The translations under genes were made by a program, and so were the position numbers. A stretch of 64,000 nucleotides of DNA. Source: Paraburkholderia acidisoli (GTDB lineage: Bacteria; Pseudomonadota; Gammaproteobacteria; Burkholderiales; Burkholderiaceae). Shown piece by piece: positions 37,646 through 46,221 of this stretch. The number at the start of each line of letters is the position of its first letter. Within the stretch, counting starts at the first letter, position 1. Location: positions 121,511-185,510 of the forward strand of contig NZ_CP046917.1 of assembly GCF_009789675.1 (NCBI RefSeq), written 5' to 3'. The notes under the pieces were generated by a model. That model did no database searches and had not been told where the DNA came from. It was given only the letters and a program-made list of their open reading frames with translations.

Positions 37646-38902
37646 ATGTCCGATCATCAAGGTCATTCAGGCGACGTGCGCTTCGGCGCGACCGGTCCCG
37701 GCACGCCAGACGGCGTCATGTTGCCGGTGCCGGGGAGTTCGCAGCCGCCCGCGTCAATCGATCTCGGCGCCGTTCAGGACGGCGCGGTCGTATTCGAAAA
37801 CTGGCGCGGCGAGGCGGACCGTCCTGAGCCACCGCCGCCCGCGCCCGCACCGCCGCAGCAACGCGTCGGTATCGCCGTGGCGGGGTTGGGCCGACTCGCG
37901 CTCGGGCAGATCCTGCCGGCCCTGGCGCAATCGAAACACGCGCGGCTTGCGGGCCTGATTTCCGGGAGTTCCGGCAAGGCCCGCGCGGTCGCGCAGCAGT
38001 ATGGCGTCGCTACGAACGCGTTGTACGGTTACGGTGACATGGCGCGCCTTGCCGACAACCCCGACATCGAGGCCGTTTATATCGTCACACCCAACGGATT
38101 GCATCTGGAGCACGTCAGCGCTGCCGCCCGCGCGGGCAAGCATGTCCTCTGCGAGAAGCCGATGGCGAACACCGCCGACGAAGCGCGCCGGATGATCGAC
38201 GTTTGCGCGGAAGCGGGCGTGAAGCTGATGGTGGCGTATCGCTGCCAGTTCGAAGTGTTCAACAGCGAGGCGAGGCGGATCGTGCAGTCGGGCGAACTGG
38301 GCAAGCCGCGTCTCATCGAGGCGGTGAATGCGCAGGCGCAGGGATCGGGCGAACAGTGGCGTCTCAAAGGCGCACTGTCGGGCGGCGGCGCGCTGCCCGA
38401 CATCGGCTTGTATTGCCTTAACGGCGTGCGCCACCTGCTGGGCGAGGAGCCGGTCGAGGTGTATGCGCAGATCGTTAATCCGGAAGGCGACGAGCGGTAT
38501 CGCGAAGTCGAGGAGACCATGAGTTTCATGCTGCGCTTTCCTTCCGGCGTGATCGCCAATTGCGCCGCGAGTTACGGTGCGCACGAGTCGAAGGACATGC
38601 GCATCCGGCTTGAGGGCGGCTGGATCGATCTGGAGAATGCGTTCGCCTATGTCGGTCAGCGTATGCGCGTGGCGCGGCGCGCGGGCGCCATTGAAGCGGT
38701 CGAGGAGCGGCGCCTCGGATTCAAAGATCAGTTCGCGCTGGAGATCGATCATTTCGCGCAATGCGTGCGTGAGGATCAGGCGCCTGCGACGCCCGGCGAA
38801 GAAGGCTTGCGTGATCATCTGCTGATGGAAGCGCTGTATCGCTCGGCACATGAGGGACGGCCGGTGCGCGTCGATAATAACGGCACGAGCGCAAAACCAT
38901 GA
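37646..38902 (+). CDS. Gfo/Idh/MocA-family NAD(P)-dependent oxidoreductase, copy 1
   Basis: A 418-residue oxidoreductase. About 70 residues of low-complexity, Pro-rich leader (PEPPPPAPAPPQQ) precede the Rossmann motif VAGLGRLALGQILPAL. The family catalytic block CEKPMAN is at about residue 165, and the C-terminal beta-sheet domain follows (GGGALPDIGLYCLNGVRHLLG, with the expected Asp and His region). GGAGG lies six bases before the ATG. Relatives use glucose-6-phosphate, glucose-fructose or inositol, but the substrate cannot be inferred. Its stop overlaps the start of the broken GH15 gene (ATGA), which implies that they once were coupled in sugar metabolism. A paralogue lies at 42009. Confidence 0.9.
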   Translation: MSDHQGHSGDVRFGATGPGTPDGVMLPVPGSSQPPASIDLGAVQDGAVVFENWRGEADRPEPPPPAPAPPQQRVGIAVAGLGRLALGQILPALAQSKHARLAGLISGSSGKARAVAQQYGVATNALYGYGDMARLADNPDIEAVYIVTPNGLHLEHVSAAARAGKHVLCEKPMANTADEARRMIDVCAEAGVKLMVAYRCQFEVFNSEARRIVQSGELGKPRLIEAVNAQAQGSGEQWRLKGALSGGGALPDIGLYCLNGVRHLLGEEPVEVYAQIVNPEGDERYREVEETMSFMLRFPSGVIANCAASYGAHESKDMRIRLEGGWIDLENAFAYVGQRMRVARRAGAIEAVEERRLGFKDQFALEIDHFAQCVREDQAPATPGEEGLRDHLLMEALYRSAHEGRPVRVDNNGTSAKP

Positions 38903-39681
38903 GTGTGCGCCATCGACCGAACCGCCGCGACGCCGACGGCTTTCTACCGCTGGCAGGCTATGGCGTACTGGGCGATGGCCGCTCAGTGGCTTTGAGCGGC
39001 GCGGACGGTTCGATCGACTGGTGGTGCGTGCCGGGCATGGACTCGCCGCCGTTGTTCGACCGTCTGCTCGATGCACAGCGAGGCGGGTATTACGCGATCT
39101 CCCCGGCCGCTCCATTCGAGGTCGAGCGCCGCTACCGCGAAGACAGCAATGTGCTGGAGACGGTTTTCACGACGTCTTTGGGGCAAGCGACGCTGGTCGA
39201 GTCGCTCAATAGCGGCGCGGCGGGTCGGCAGCCGTGGGCGGAACTCGCGCGGCGTATCGAGGGCGTCGAGGGCGTCGTGCGCTTCGACGTGCGAATTGTG
39301 TTCGGACGGCAGGGGGCGATTCGGTTAGCCCGTACGGTTCGCGTATCGGCAGTCAGGACGTTTTTCATGCGGGCCGCTTGCTGGGGCTTTTTCTGCATGG
39401 TGAGCGCGTCGTGATCGAAGAACGCACGGACGCGGGGCTTCGTGCCCACGTTACCGTGCGTAAGGGAGAACGCGAAACCCTCGCGATCGTCGCGGGCGAG
39501 GACGAACCGCTCGTCGTGCCGTCAATTGGCGACATCGATCATCGGCGTTTATCCGGAGATGGTGGATCCGCAGACCTGCGAATACCTGGGTAATCTGCCG
39601 CAAGGACTTACGCATCTGGCGGTCATTCAGGCGTTGGCGACACTGGCGTCGCCGGACGACACCGACAACTTCAGTCATTGA
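38899..39681 (+). pseudogene. Glycoside hydrolase family 15 gene, frameshifted and internally deleted
   Basis: The ATGA overlap with the upstream oxidoreductase is intact. The N-terminal GH15 opening (GVLGDGRSVALSGADGSIDWWCVP) reads in one frame to about 39310; similarity continues in a second frame to about 39535 (HAGRLLGLFLHGERVVIEER), then only the last about 40 residues (YPEMVDPQTCEYLGNLPQGLTHLAVI) remain in the first frame. The catalytic barrel, roughly 350 residues, is missing. An intact paralogue lies at 20088. A truncated 171-residue product could still be made but cannot be an active hydrolase. Confidence 0.85.
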
Positions 39682-39708
39682 CTCGTTAGCGACGCATCGA
39701 AGCGCGCG

Positions 39709-40383
39709 TTAGCGCTGTTTGAACGCACCAATCGGCGATGCGTCGAAACGGGCGAACAGAGCTGCTGGCCCGGGATAGACCTCAACGCATCCTGCGGCGC
39801 GCAGACTCTCTTCGGTAAAGCCGCCGGCTAGCATTCCGATGCATTCCATTCCAGCTTTTCCGCTAGCCTGCGCATCGTAGGGCGCATCGCCGACCGCTAT
39901 CGCGTCGCTGCCTTTCAGTTTCAGCTTGGCGAGCACGGCTTCGAAAATATCCGGCGCCGGTTTGGAGTTGTCCGCATCGGACGATGAACTCGTCATATCC
40001 ACCAGTTTCGTCACGCCGGCAATGTCGAGGTAGGTGTGTAGCTCATCCTCTTTGGCGGAGGACGCAACGGCGACTTTGAGGCCCGCGTCTCGCACGCGTT
40101 GCAGCAATAGCGGGACTGCGCAAAAAGGACGGACGCTCGCCAGATAAGCGGACTTGAACCGCTTCGAGCGCCACTGTTCGAGCGCTTCGCCATGGTCCGC
40201 GATTTCCTCTTCGGAGAGAAATGTTGGAAGGAGTTGATCGCCTCCCTTGCCAATCTGACTGCGGGCCTGTTCGAATGTAACGTCGTGGCCGAAGTGCTTG
40301 AACGCTTCATGCCAGGCGAGCGCGTGGAAGTCGACCGAGTCGACCAACGTTCCGTCGACGTCGAAAGTAACGGCTTTAATCAT
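39709..40383 (-). CDS. HAD-superfamily phosphatase / phosphoglucomutase-like hydrolase
   Basis: A 224-residue HAD hydrolase of the beta-phosphoglucomutase type. The nucleophile motif FDVDGTLVDSVDFHALAW is at residues 7-24, motif II in VAVASSAKEDEL, and motif IV in AIAVGDAPYDAQA. A helical cap lies between. I start at 40383, with AGGAGG eight bases upstream; a frame extending to 40503 has no site. Likely substrates are phosphorylated sugars or small phosphates, which fits the neighbouring oxidoreductase and GH15 genes, but this is inference. It converges with the GH15 pseudogene. Confidence 0.9.
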   Translation of the reverse strand: MIKAVTFDVDGTLVDSVDFHALAWHEAFKHFGHDVTFEQARSQIGKGGDQLLPTFLSEEEIADHGEALEQWRSKRFKSAYLASVRPFCAVPLLLQRVRDAGLKVAVASSAKEDELHTYLDIAGVTKLVDMTSSSSDADNSKPAPDIFEAVLAKLKLKGSDAIAVGDAPYDAQASGKAGMECIGMLAGGFTEESLRAAGCVEVYPGPAALFARFDASPIGAFKQR

Positions 40384-40534
40384 ATTTTGGCCTCCTGGCG
40401 TTTCCGATTCTTCGTCCGTCCAGATTATTCGAAAAAATCGCATGGTGTTGTCACCTATGTTCTTCGAGAGTTTCGCCTCAAGTCCACACTGGCGCGTCAT
40501 CATTTTTATCCCAATGCCAGTGAAAACCGCATGC

Positions 40535-40909
40535 GACCTGGGCAGCGCAGTTTCGGAAGGAGCTCAGATTCTTTCTGCTCGCTGTGACGGTGCACCATCT
40601 CGCTCAATGCCTTGAATGTCGGGTTCCGCCCGATTCTCCAGCTTCGAATTTTACGAGCTTCTCGATTAACGCCACGACCAGAAAGTGCCCCATATAAATT
40701 CCTTTGGCGTCCAGCAAGTGACCTTTCTCGAATGCCATCTTCTCGGCTGGATAAAGACGCTCTTCGTCGATCATCGTGTACACAGCCAACTCTTCGCAGG
40801 TCCGTTGGACGGGCATCGACCTTGGTCCGTGTTGTCTTCGGCGGCTTCCTCAAATGCATCAAAAATGCTTTTGCACGGCGCGGCGGTTATCGATGAGAAG
40901 CTGGATCAC
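40535..40909 (-). pseudogene. Hemerythrin HHE-domain gene, broken by frameshifts
   Basis: Read leftwards, consecutive pieces in three frames give one hemerythrin-like protein: VIQLLIDNRRAVQKHF at the start, FDAFEEAAEDN next, then RTCEELAVYTMIDEERLYPAE, and finally FKALSEMVHRHSEQKESELLPK. Together they cover most of a typical HHE cation-binding protein, with His and Glu ligands still recognisable. At least two or three indels separate the pieces, and the start codon is gone. Such proteins bind a di-iron centre and sense or store oxygen or nitric oxide. No intact copy is in the window. Confidence 0.8.
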
Positions 40910-41560
40910 ACTCGGGTTTCAAACGCTGCGGATTGTGCAGTACGGGGCAAATAAGTGAGCGCGCCGGATTTTGACGTCCGCTGCCTTTCAGCAAAGCGTG
41001 ATCCCGCGTCATTGACCGATGCCGAACGATTTTTGTAGACTGGATTTCGTTTCCCAAGCGAATCTGCCTGAGTAAGTTGAGCGTGGGATAAACGATATCA
41101 ATCATTCTTACGAGTCCCTAAGGCGGGTCGCCCCTGGCGGTTTAACAAGATCGCTTTCGCCTGAAGAGAAGTGTCGCATCCACATTGGATTCGCGCGATT
41201 CGTCCGATGATAAGGACGGGATCGGACTCGCTCCGCAGAAAAGTCGCGCTAGCGATTCGTCGCGATGTGGGTGACTTCGCATCGTTCTGGTTATCATATT
41301 CGAGGGGTCGCCTGCGGCTGTGAGGGACATGAATTGGAGCCGCGACGAAAATCAACGTGCTTGAGTCCATAGGCAGCACGAAGCCCGGACCATTCGATAC
41401 GTTGCATCAAGGTTTGTGTCGAGAGTGCGGGTCTCATTTTCTGGTCATTCGACCTTGACGGTTTTGTGCTCTATGCCGAACCTGAGGCCAGCAACGCTAC
41501 CGTATTTTTTTTCACAGATGCCACGATTGATCGAGTCCGCTAACTGACAGGGGTTCAGTC
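40910..41560. other. Intergenic 0.65 kb between hemerythrin remnant and DUF1488 gene
   Basis: No gene is well supported. A leftward 93-codon frame at 41098-41379 lacks a convincing ribosome site or family motif. The segment 41480-41530 contains a run of T and should lie near the promoter of the rightward DUF1488 gene. Confidence 0.4.
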
Positions 41561-41833
41561 ATGGAAGAGCTTAGCGAGGTGCCACGTGTTTTGTCAGACA
41601 ACAGTGGCGTTGCGTTTTGTATTACGGCGGGCGAGGCATCCGCGCTTTGCATCATTTCGATACAGGCACTCGAGGACTGTTTTTGGCTGCCGCAAGGTGC
41701 CGACCCAGCTCACGTGCTGATCGCTTTCGGCAACGGCTTTAATCGGATTCGCGCAGTTGCTGAGCGAAAGATGCGAGCTTCGGCGAGTCCAAAAATCTTG
41801 CTGAAGCCCGCAGACTTCCGCCGCAGTGGGTAA
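41561..41833 (+). CDS. DUF1488 family protein (90 aa)
   Basis: A 90-residue small protein of the DUF1488 type: CIISIQALEDCFWL corresponds to the family core helix, followed by NGFNRIRAVAERKM and a C-terminal ILLKPADF. AGGGG lies upstream of the ATG. The family is common in Burkholderiales and is of unknown function. It stands alone, 175 bases before the second Gfo/Idh/MocA gene, so co-transcription is possible but not evident. Confidence 0.75.
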   Translation: MEELSEVPRVLSDNSGVAFCITAGEASALCIISIQALEDCFWLPQGADPAHVLIAFGNGFNRIRAVAERKMRASASPKILLKPADFRRSG

Positions 41834-42008
41834 AGCGATTCTGTCTGTGAACGCAGGACTTGAGATATTGATTGCGCTAGTCTTGCGCCCCGTACCAGGA
41901 AGCCCAATACATACCCGGGAAACGGGCATACCTGTTGCGTCGTACTCTGATCCGACCAGTTGCCCGTCGTTTCCCCGCGGGTAGCCCCTATCTCAGCGAG
42001 GCGCAACC

Positions 42009-43166
42009 ATGAGCATTTTGTCCGCAGTGGGCCTGAGCAGGGCCAAAAAGATTCGCTACGCAATCGTCGGCCTGGGCGACATATCGCAGGAAGCGATGAT
42101 GCCGGGCGTGGGCCATACCGGCAACTCCGAAATTGCCGCGCTCGTAACGGGTGATGCCGACAAAGCGCGCAAGGTCAGCGAGCAGTACAAGGTTACCGAT
42201 ATCTATAGCTACGATCAGTTCGACCAGATGCTCGCATCGGGAAAAATCGATGCGATCTATCTCGCCACGCCTAACTGGCGTCACGCTGAGTTCGTGATTC
42301 CCGCCTTGAAAGCGGGAATTCACGTGCTGGTGGAAAAGCCACTCGAAGTTTCGACGCAGCAATGCGAGGCGATCATGGCTGAGGTGAAGGCGTCTTCCGC
42401 GAAGCTGATGGTCGCATATCGTCTCCACTTCGAACCGGGCACGCTCGATACAATTGATCGCATTCGCTCGGGCGATCTCGGCGAAATTCAGCTATTCACC
42501 TCGACGTTCGTGCAGAAGGTCGATCCGGCGAATCATCGCGCGAAGAACGGCGTGGAAGCCGGCCCGATCTTCGATATGGGTCCGTATCCTTTGAACGCCG
42601 CGCGCTATGTATTCGAAGCAGAACCGATCGAAGTCGTGTCGGCCGTGGGCGTGCGGCATCCCGAAGCGGGTCTCGGCGATTTCGACGACACGGTTGCGGT
42701 GACGTTGCGGTTTCGCGGCGATCGTCTCGCGCAATTCACAGTGTCGTATGCGCTGAACGCAGTCGAGTTTTTTTTTGCCGTGGGCACGAAAGGCAGCATT
42801 GGCATGCAGCCCTGCTACACATACGGTAAGCCGCTCGAACAAGTCGTAACGATCGGACAGGACGAGCAAACGCATTCATTCAAGAACACCGATCACTTTG
42901 GCGGCGAGATGAAATACTTCTCGGACTGCATACTCAACAATACCGAACCGGAGCCCGACGCTGAAGAAGGTTATGCCGATGTTCGCGTACTCGAAGGCAT
43001 CGTCAAGGCGCTGCAAACCGGCGGCCCGGTGAAGCTTGAACCCTTCGCGCGCAGCCGGCGTATCGACACGAAAAAGCAGAAAGAGACGCTGCGGGCGGTG
43101 AAATCGCCCGAGCTTGTAAAGACCAGCAATCCGGGCGAGGGCGTCGATAAGGTGCCGAAGAACTAG
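42009..43166 (+). CDS. Gfo/Idh/MocA-family NAD(P)-dependent oxidoreductase, copy 2
   Basis: A 385-residue oxidoreductase with a Rossmann start (IRYAIVGLGDISQEAMMPG), the EKPLEVS catalytic block at about residue 115, and the C-terminal domain with GPIFDMGPYPLNAARYVF. The last about 40 residues are a Lys-rich tail not typical of the family. GAGG lies seven bases upstream of the ATG. It is a paralogue of the enzyme at 37646, but is clearly diverged and lacks its Pro-rich leader. The substrate is unknown; likely a sugar or polyol. It is convergent with the PNPOx-like gene. Confidence 0.9.
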   Translation: MSILSAVGLSRAKKIRYAIVGLGDISQEAMMPGVGHTGNSEIAALVTGDADKARKVSEQYKVTDIYSYDQFDQMLASGKIDAIYLATPNWRHAEFVIPALKAGIHVLVEKPLEVSTQQCEAIMAEVKASSAKLMVAYRLHFEPGTLDTIDRIRSGDLGEIQLFTSTFVQKVDPANHRAKNGVEAGPIFDMGPYPLNAARYVFEAEPIEVVSAVGVRHPEAGLGDFDDTVAVTLRFRGDRLAQFTVSYALNAVEFFFAVGTKGSIGMQPCYTYGKPLEQVVTIGQDEQTHSFKNTDHFGGEMKYFSDCILNNTEPEPDAEEGYADVRVLEGIVKALQTGGPVKLEPFARSRRIDTKKQKETLRAVKSPELVKTSNPGEGVDKVPKN

Positions 43167-43204
43167 GCGTCGCGTTCAGCGCACAGTATGGGCGCGCGTG
43201 GAAC

Positions 43205-43771
43205 TCAAGGCACGGTCCACGTGCCGTCCCACGCGCCGTCGCGCATGATATATCGGGCACGAACGGGTTTCTCGCCTACGGAGAGGTCAAGCCAGTCGAT
43301 TTCCGTGAGACGCACCGCCACCACGCAAAAATGTTCGAGTCCGTCGGCGGGTCCACGTTTTTCGCGTGCGCCCGCAAGCGCATCGCGAGGCGTATCGACC
43401 GGCGTGCCCGGCGGTAACGTCGTCCGATACTGAACGAGATTGCGGTCACCGCTCGATTGCCATGCGTTCGTATCTCCCGGCGTAGCGCCCGCGATGCCGC
43501 GCGTACGGATTTGCAAACCTCGATGCGCATCCATCGCGACGATTGCCACGCGGGGATCGGCTTTCAGTTCGGCGACCTTGATCGAGCGGATATCGGTATG
43601 AATGCACAGTGTGCTCGCTCGCTCGTTCGCCTCACGCAGCAACACCGTGCGCACATTCGGCGATCCGTCCAGCCCTAGCGTCGCGAGTTGCACGGTGTTG
43701 AGCGGACTTTGCGCATGGGTCGCGTCGCGCAGGCAATCCCAGATATGTGAAAAAGTTTCCGCGAGTGCCAT
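43205..43771 (-). CDS. Pyridoxamine 5'-phosphate oxidase-like flavoprotein
   Basis: A 188-residue split-barrel FMN-binding protein of the PNPOx-like family. The FMN-contacting segments SPNVRTVLLREAN and DIRSIKVAELKADPRVAIVAMDA are recognisable, and the C-terminus (WLDLSVGEKPVRARYIM) resembles the dimerisation part. Members are either true oxidases of vitamin B6 synthesis or general flavin oxidoreductases. GGAGA precedes the ATG. It is the last gene of the leftward redox operon, 29 bases after the GMC gene, so a role in the same pathway is more likely than B6 synthesis. Confidence 0.82.
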   Translation of the reverse strand: MALAETFSHIWDCLRDATHAQSPLNTVQLATLGLDGSPNVRTVLLREANERASTLCIHTDIRSIKVAELKADPRVAIVAMDAHRGLQIRTRGIAGATPGDTNAWQSSGDRNLVQYRTTLPPGTPVDTPRDALAGAREKRGPADGLEHFCVVAVRLTEIDWLDLSVGEKPVRARYIMRDGAWDGTWTVP

Positions 43772-43800
43772 GCAGTTCTCCAGCGTGTCGTTTCACGCGT

Positions 43801-45465
43801 TCAAAGCTCGCCGCGTGCCGCAAGCTGCTGCATGCGGTCGGCGGTTCGGCATGCGACGGCCTGAATCGTCAGAGAAGGATTCACGCCGCCAACGGTGGGA
43901 AACACCGAGCCGTCGCAGATCCACAAGTTCGGAATGTCCCAGCTTCGGCAATCCGCATCGACCACGCTCGTCTCGGCGTCGAAACCCATGCGCGCCGTGC
44001 CGTTCAGATGGCACGTGTCCTCGTCCTGGGTCCAGATGTCGCACGCACCGGCCGCGTCGAGCGCGCGGCGCATGAAACCGAGCGCGTGCCGCACCATGCG
44101 GCGGTCGTTGTCGTCCATCGACCACGTCACGCGCGCAATGGGCAAGCCATACGCGTCCTTTTCGTCGGCGAGCGTGACGCGATTGCGTTCCTGCGGCAGG
44201 GTCTCGCCCACGATCTTGAGGCCCGCCTGATGGTTGTACTTCGCCATTTCGCGCACTAGCGCGTCGCCCCACAGACCGCGCCCGGCCTGCGTGCCCGCCC
44301 ATACCACGGGTAGGGGCCCCTGGCTCATATAGCAATAGCCGCCGAAAAAGTCCTTGCCGCTATCCGTGTAGTTCCAGTGTTCGGTAAGCGCCAGCGAGGG
44401 CGGTCCTTTGTACCAGCGGATTTCGTTTTCCATCGTGCCCCACGCGGCCTGATTCAACTGCACCATCAAATTTTTACCGACAAGACCGGAGCGATTCGCG
44501 AGTCCTTCCGGATAACGCGTATTGGCGGAGTTCAATAACAAACGCGGCGTCTCGATCGCGTAGCCCGCCACGACCACGTTGCGTGCGCGCTGAAATTGCC
44601 AGCGTCCTTCGCGATGAAAATGCACGCCGCTCGCACGACCGGCGCTGTCCGTTTCGATGCGACCGACCATGGCGAGATCGCGTACCTCAGCGCCCGCGCG
44701 CAGCGCGCGCGGAATCCACGTGACCAGCGTGCTTTGTTTGGCATTGGTCGAGCAGCCCGCTACGCAAAAGCCGCGATAGACGCACTGATGCGCGTCGCCG
44801 CGCGGCGCGGAAAGCGTGGCGAGCGGCGTGGGCGACCACGGAATACCGAGCGCTTCGCAGCCGCGCGCGAGCACGAGCCCGGCGCCGTTCACTTCGTGCG
44901 CGCGGTACGGATAGCGAGGCCGTTTCGGTCCCCACGGATAATTCACCGGCCCGCTGATGCCCAGCACCTGTTCGACTTCGGCGTAGTAGCGCCACATCTC
45001 GCGCCAGTCGATCGGCCAGTCTGCGCCGTAGCCCAGCAGCGAGCGCGACTTGAACCACTCCGGCCGAAAGCGCAGCGAAACCATTGCAAAGTGCACCATG
45101 CTTCCACCAACGGCCTTGCCGCTGTTATTGCTGCCGAGCTGGAGCGGATTGTCGCCGTCGCAGAGGCGTTCGTCGGTCCAGTAGAGCTTGGACTGGTGCG
45201 TTTCGTCGGAGGCGAATTCCTCGAGCGGCCGCCACCACGCGCCCGCATCGAACGCCACCACGCTGAAGCCCGCTTCGGCGAGCTTGCACGCGAGCGTCGC
45301 GCCGCCCGCGCCTGTTCCGACGATGACGAAATCCACCGCTTCGTCGAGCGGATATTCGTGCATCGGCACCCAGCCGCCCCGGCGGAAAACGTCGGGCGCG
45401 CGGCCGGATTTGCCGCGCGGCGTGCGCTCGGCGTCGCTCGGAACATCGTGATGAGGGGGCGTCAT
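43801..45465 (-). CDS. GMC-family oxidoreductase (gluconate/sugar dehydrogenase large subunit type)
   Basis: A 554-residue FAD enzyme. The dinucleotide motif VDFVIVGTGAGGATLACKLAEAGF is at about residues 44-67, an FAD/GMC signature at GSNNSGKAVGGSM, and the C-terminal catalytic region CHLNGTARMG followed by NPSLTIQAVACRTADR. The Cys-rich stretch CVYRGFCVAGCSTNAKQ is typical of membrane gluconate dehydrogenases, where it may hold an iron-sulfur cluster. Subunit 3 is encoded 69 bases upstream. The usual cytochrome c subunit is absent from this operon. A truncated paralogue lies at 18175-18590. The substrate is probably a sugar or sugar acid. Confidence 0.9.
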   Translation of the reverse strand: MTPPHHDVPSDAERTPRGKSGRAPDVFRRGGWVPMHEYPLDEAVDFVIVGTGAGGATLACKLAEAGFSVVAFDAGAWWRPLEEFASDETHQSKLYWTDERLCDGDNPLQLGSNNSGKAVGGSMVHFAMVSLRFRPEWFKSRSLLGYGADWPIDWREMWRYYAEVEQVLGISGPVNYPWGPKRPRYPYRAHEVNGAGLVLARGCEALGIPWSPTPLATLSAPRGDAHQCVYRGFCVAGCSTNAKQSTLVTWIPRALRAGAEVRDLAMVGRIETDSAGRASGVHFHREGRWQFQRARNVVVAGYAIETPRLLLNSANTRYPEGLANRSGLVGKNLMVQLNQAAWGTMENEIRWYKGPPSLALTEHWNYTDSGKDFFGGYCYMSQGPLPVVWAGTQAGRGLWGDALVREMAKYNHQAGLKIVGETLPQERNRVTLADEKDAYGLPIARVTWSMDDNDRRMVRHALGFMRRALDAAGACDIWTQDEDTCHLNGTARMGFDAETSVVDADCRSWDIPNLWICDGSVFPTVGGVNPSLTIQAVACRTADRMQQLAARGEL

Positions 45466-45534
45466 GGGATGTCGGATGAGGTTGATGGCGTTGATCTTCG
45501 GCGGTTGATCTCGAGCGGAGCAAGGCGCGCGGTG

Positions 45535-46221
45535 TTAACGCATCCGCGTGTTCGCGCGCCACGCGGCGCGCTGTGCCGCATCGCTGTCGTCGCGGGCTTC
45601 GGCCGCTTCCCATGGGTCGCGCCGGTCTTCGACAAGCCGCACATAGCCGCGGGGATTTGCGGGACCGCCGAATCCCAGCGCGCTCCACGAAGCGGGATGC
45701 GAGTAGAAGGCCGCGCAGATGTCGTGGGCCGCGCGTTTCGCGAAGAACACGTCGCTGGGCATACCGTGCCACGCGCGGGCGCGCAGCGCGCCTTGCTGCA
45801 TCATCGAAACGAGGTCGTGTTGCTGCGCGCGCGCGAGATCGGCGAACGGCTTGCGATGACGCGTCTCGCTCTCCGCGTCGAGCGCCGCGAGGCCGATGCG
45901 CCAAGCTTCGCGCAACGGCGGCAGGCGGCTGTCGCGAAAGCCGTCGCGGTGATCGGCGAGCAGCTTGCCGTCGACAAGCGCCGCGACGGGCACGAAGCGC
46001 GCACCATTGGCGTCTTGTGCGGCGACGGCTTCGGCGTCGCGGTCTTGCGGCACGATGCATTCGCACAGTGCGACGAGCGCGCGCCATGCCGATGGGCCGA
46101 GCCATCGCGGTGTGTTCGCCGTGGCGAGGCGTTCGTCGATCACGGCGCGCGTGGGCGCGTCCCACGAAGGCGTGTCGCGTTTGGCGAGCACGTCGTAGCC
46201 GGGAAAGCGTTGGCGCGTCAT
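45535..46221 (-). CDS. Gluconate 2-dehydrogenase subunit 3 family protein
   Basis: A 228-residue small subunit of GMC-type dehydrogenases. The segment WRALVALCECIVPQDRD at about residues 45-61 and the central ADLARAQQHDLVSMMQ, plus AAHDICAAFYSHPASW, are subunit 3 features. No Tat or Sec signal peptide is evident at the N-terminus (MTRQRFPGYDVLAKRDTPSW), which is odd, since this subunit is normally exported with the large subunit. Its ATG overlaps the stop of the preceding membrane gene (ATGA), which shows tight coupling, and it precedes the GMC gene. A cytoplasmic-face complex is possible. Confidence 0.85.
   Translation of the reverse strand: MTRQRFPGYDVLAKRDTPSWDAPTRAVIDERLATANTPRWLGPSAWRALVALCECIVPQDRDAEAVAAQDANGARFVPVAALVDGKLLADHRDGFRDSRLPPLREAWRIGLAALDAESETRHRKPFADLARAQQHDLVSMMQQGALRARAWHGMPSDVFFAKRAAHDICAAFYSHPASWSALGFGGPANPRGYVRLVEDRRDPWEAAEARDDSDAAQRAAWRANTRMR

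Noticed and set aside
41098..41379. Possible second remnant of the MEDS kinase N-terminus (shared YDNQN segment with 28316-28525)
   Set aside because: Only about 13 bases match, and the following residues show no similarity to the kinase.
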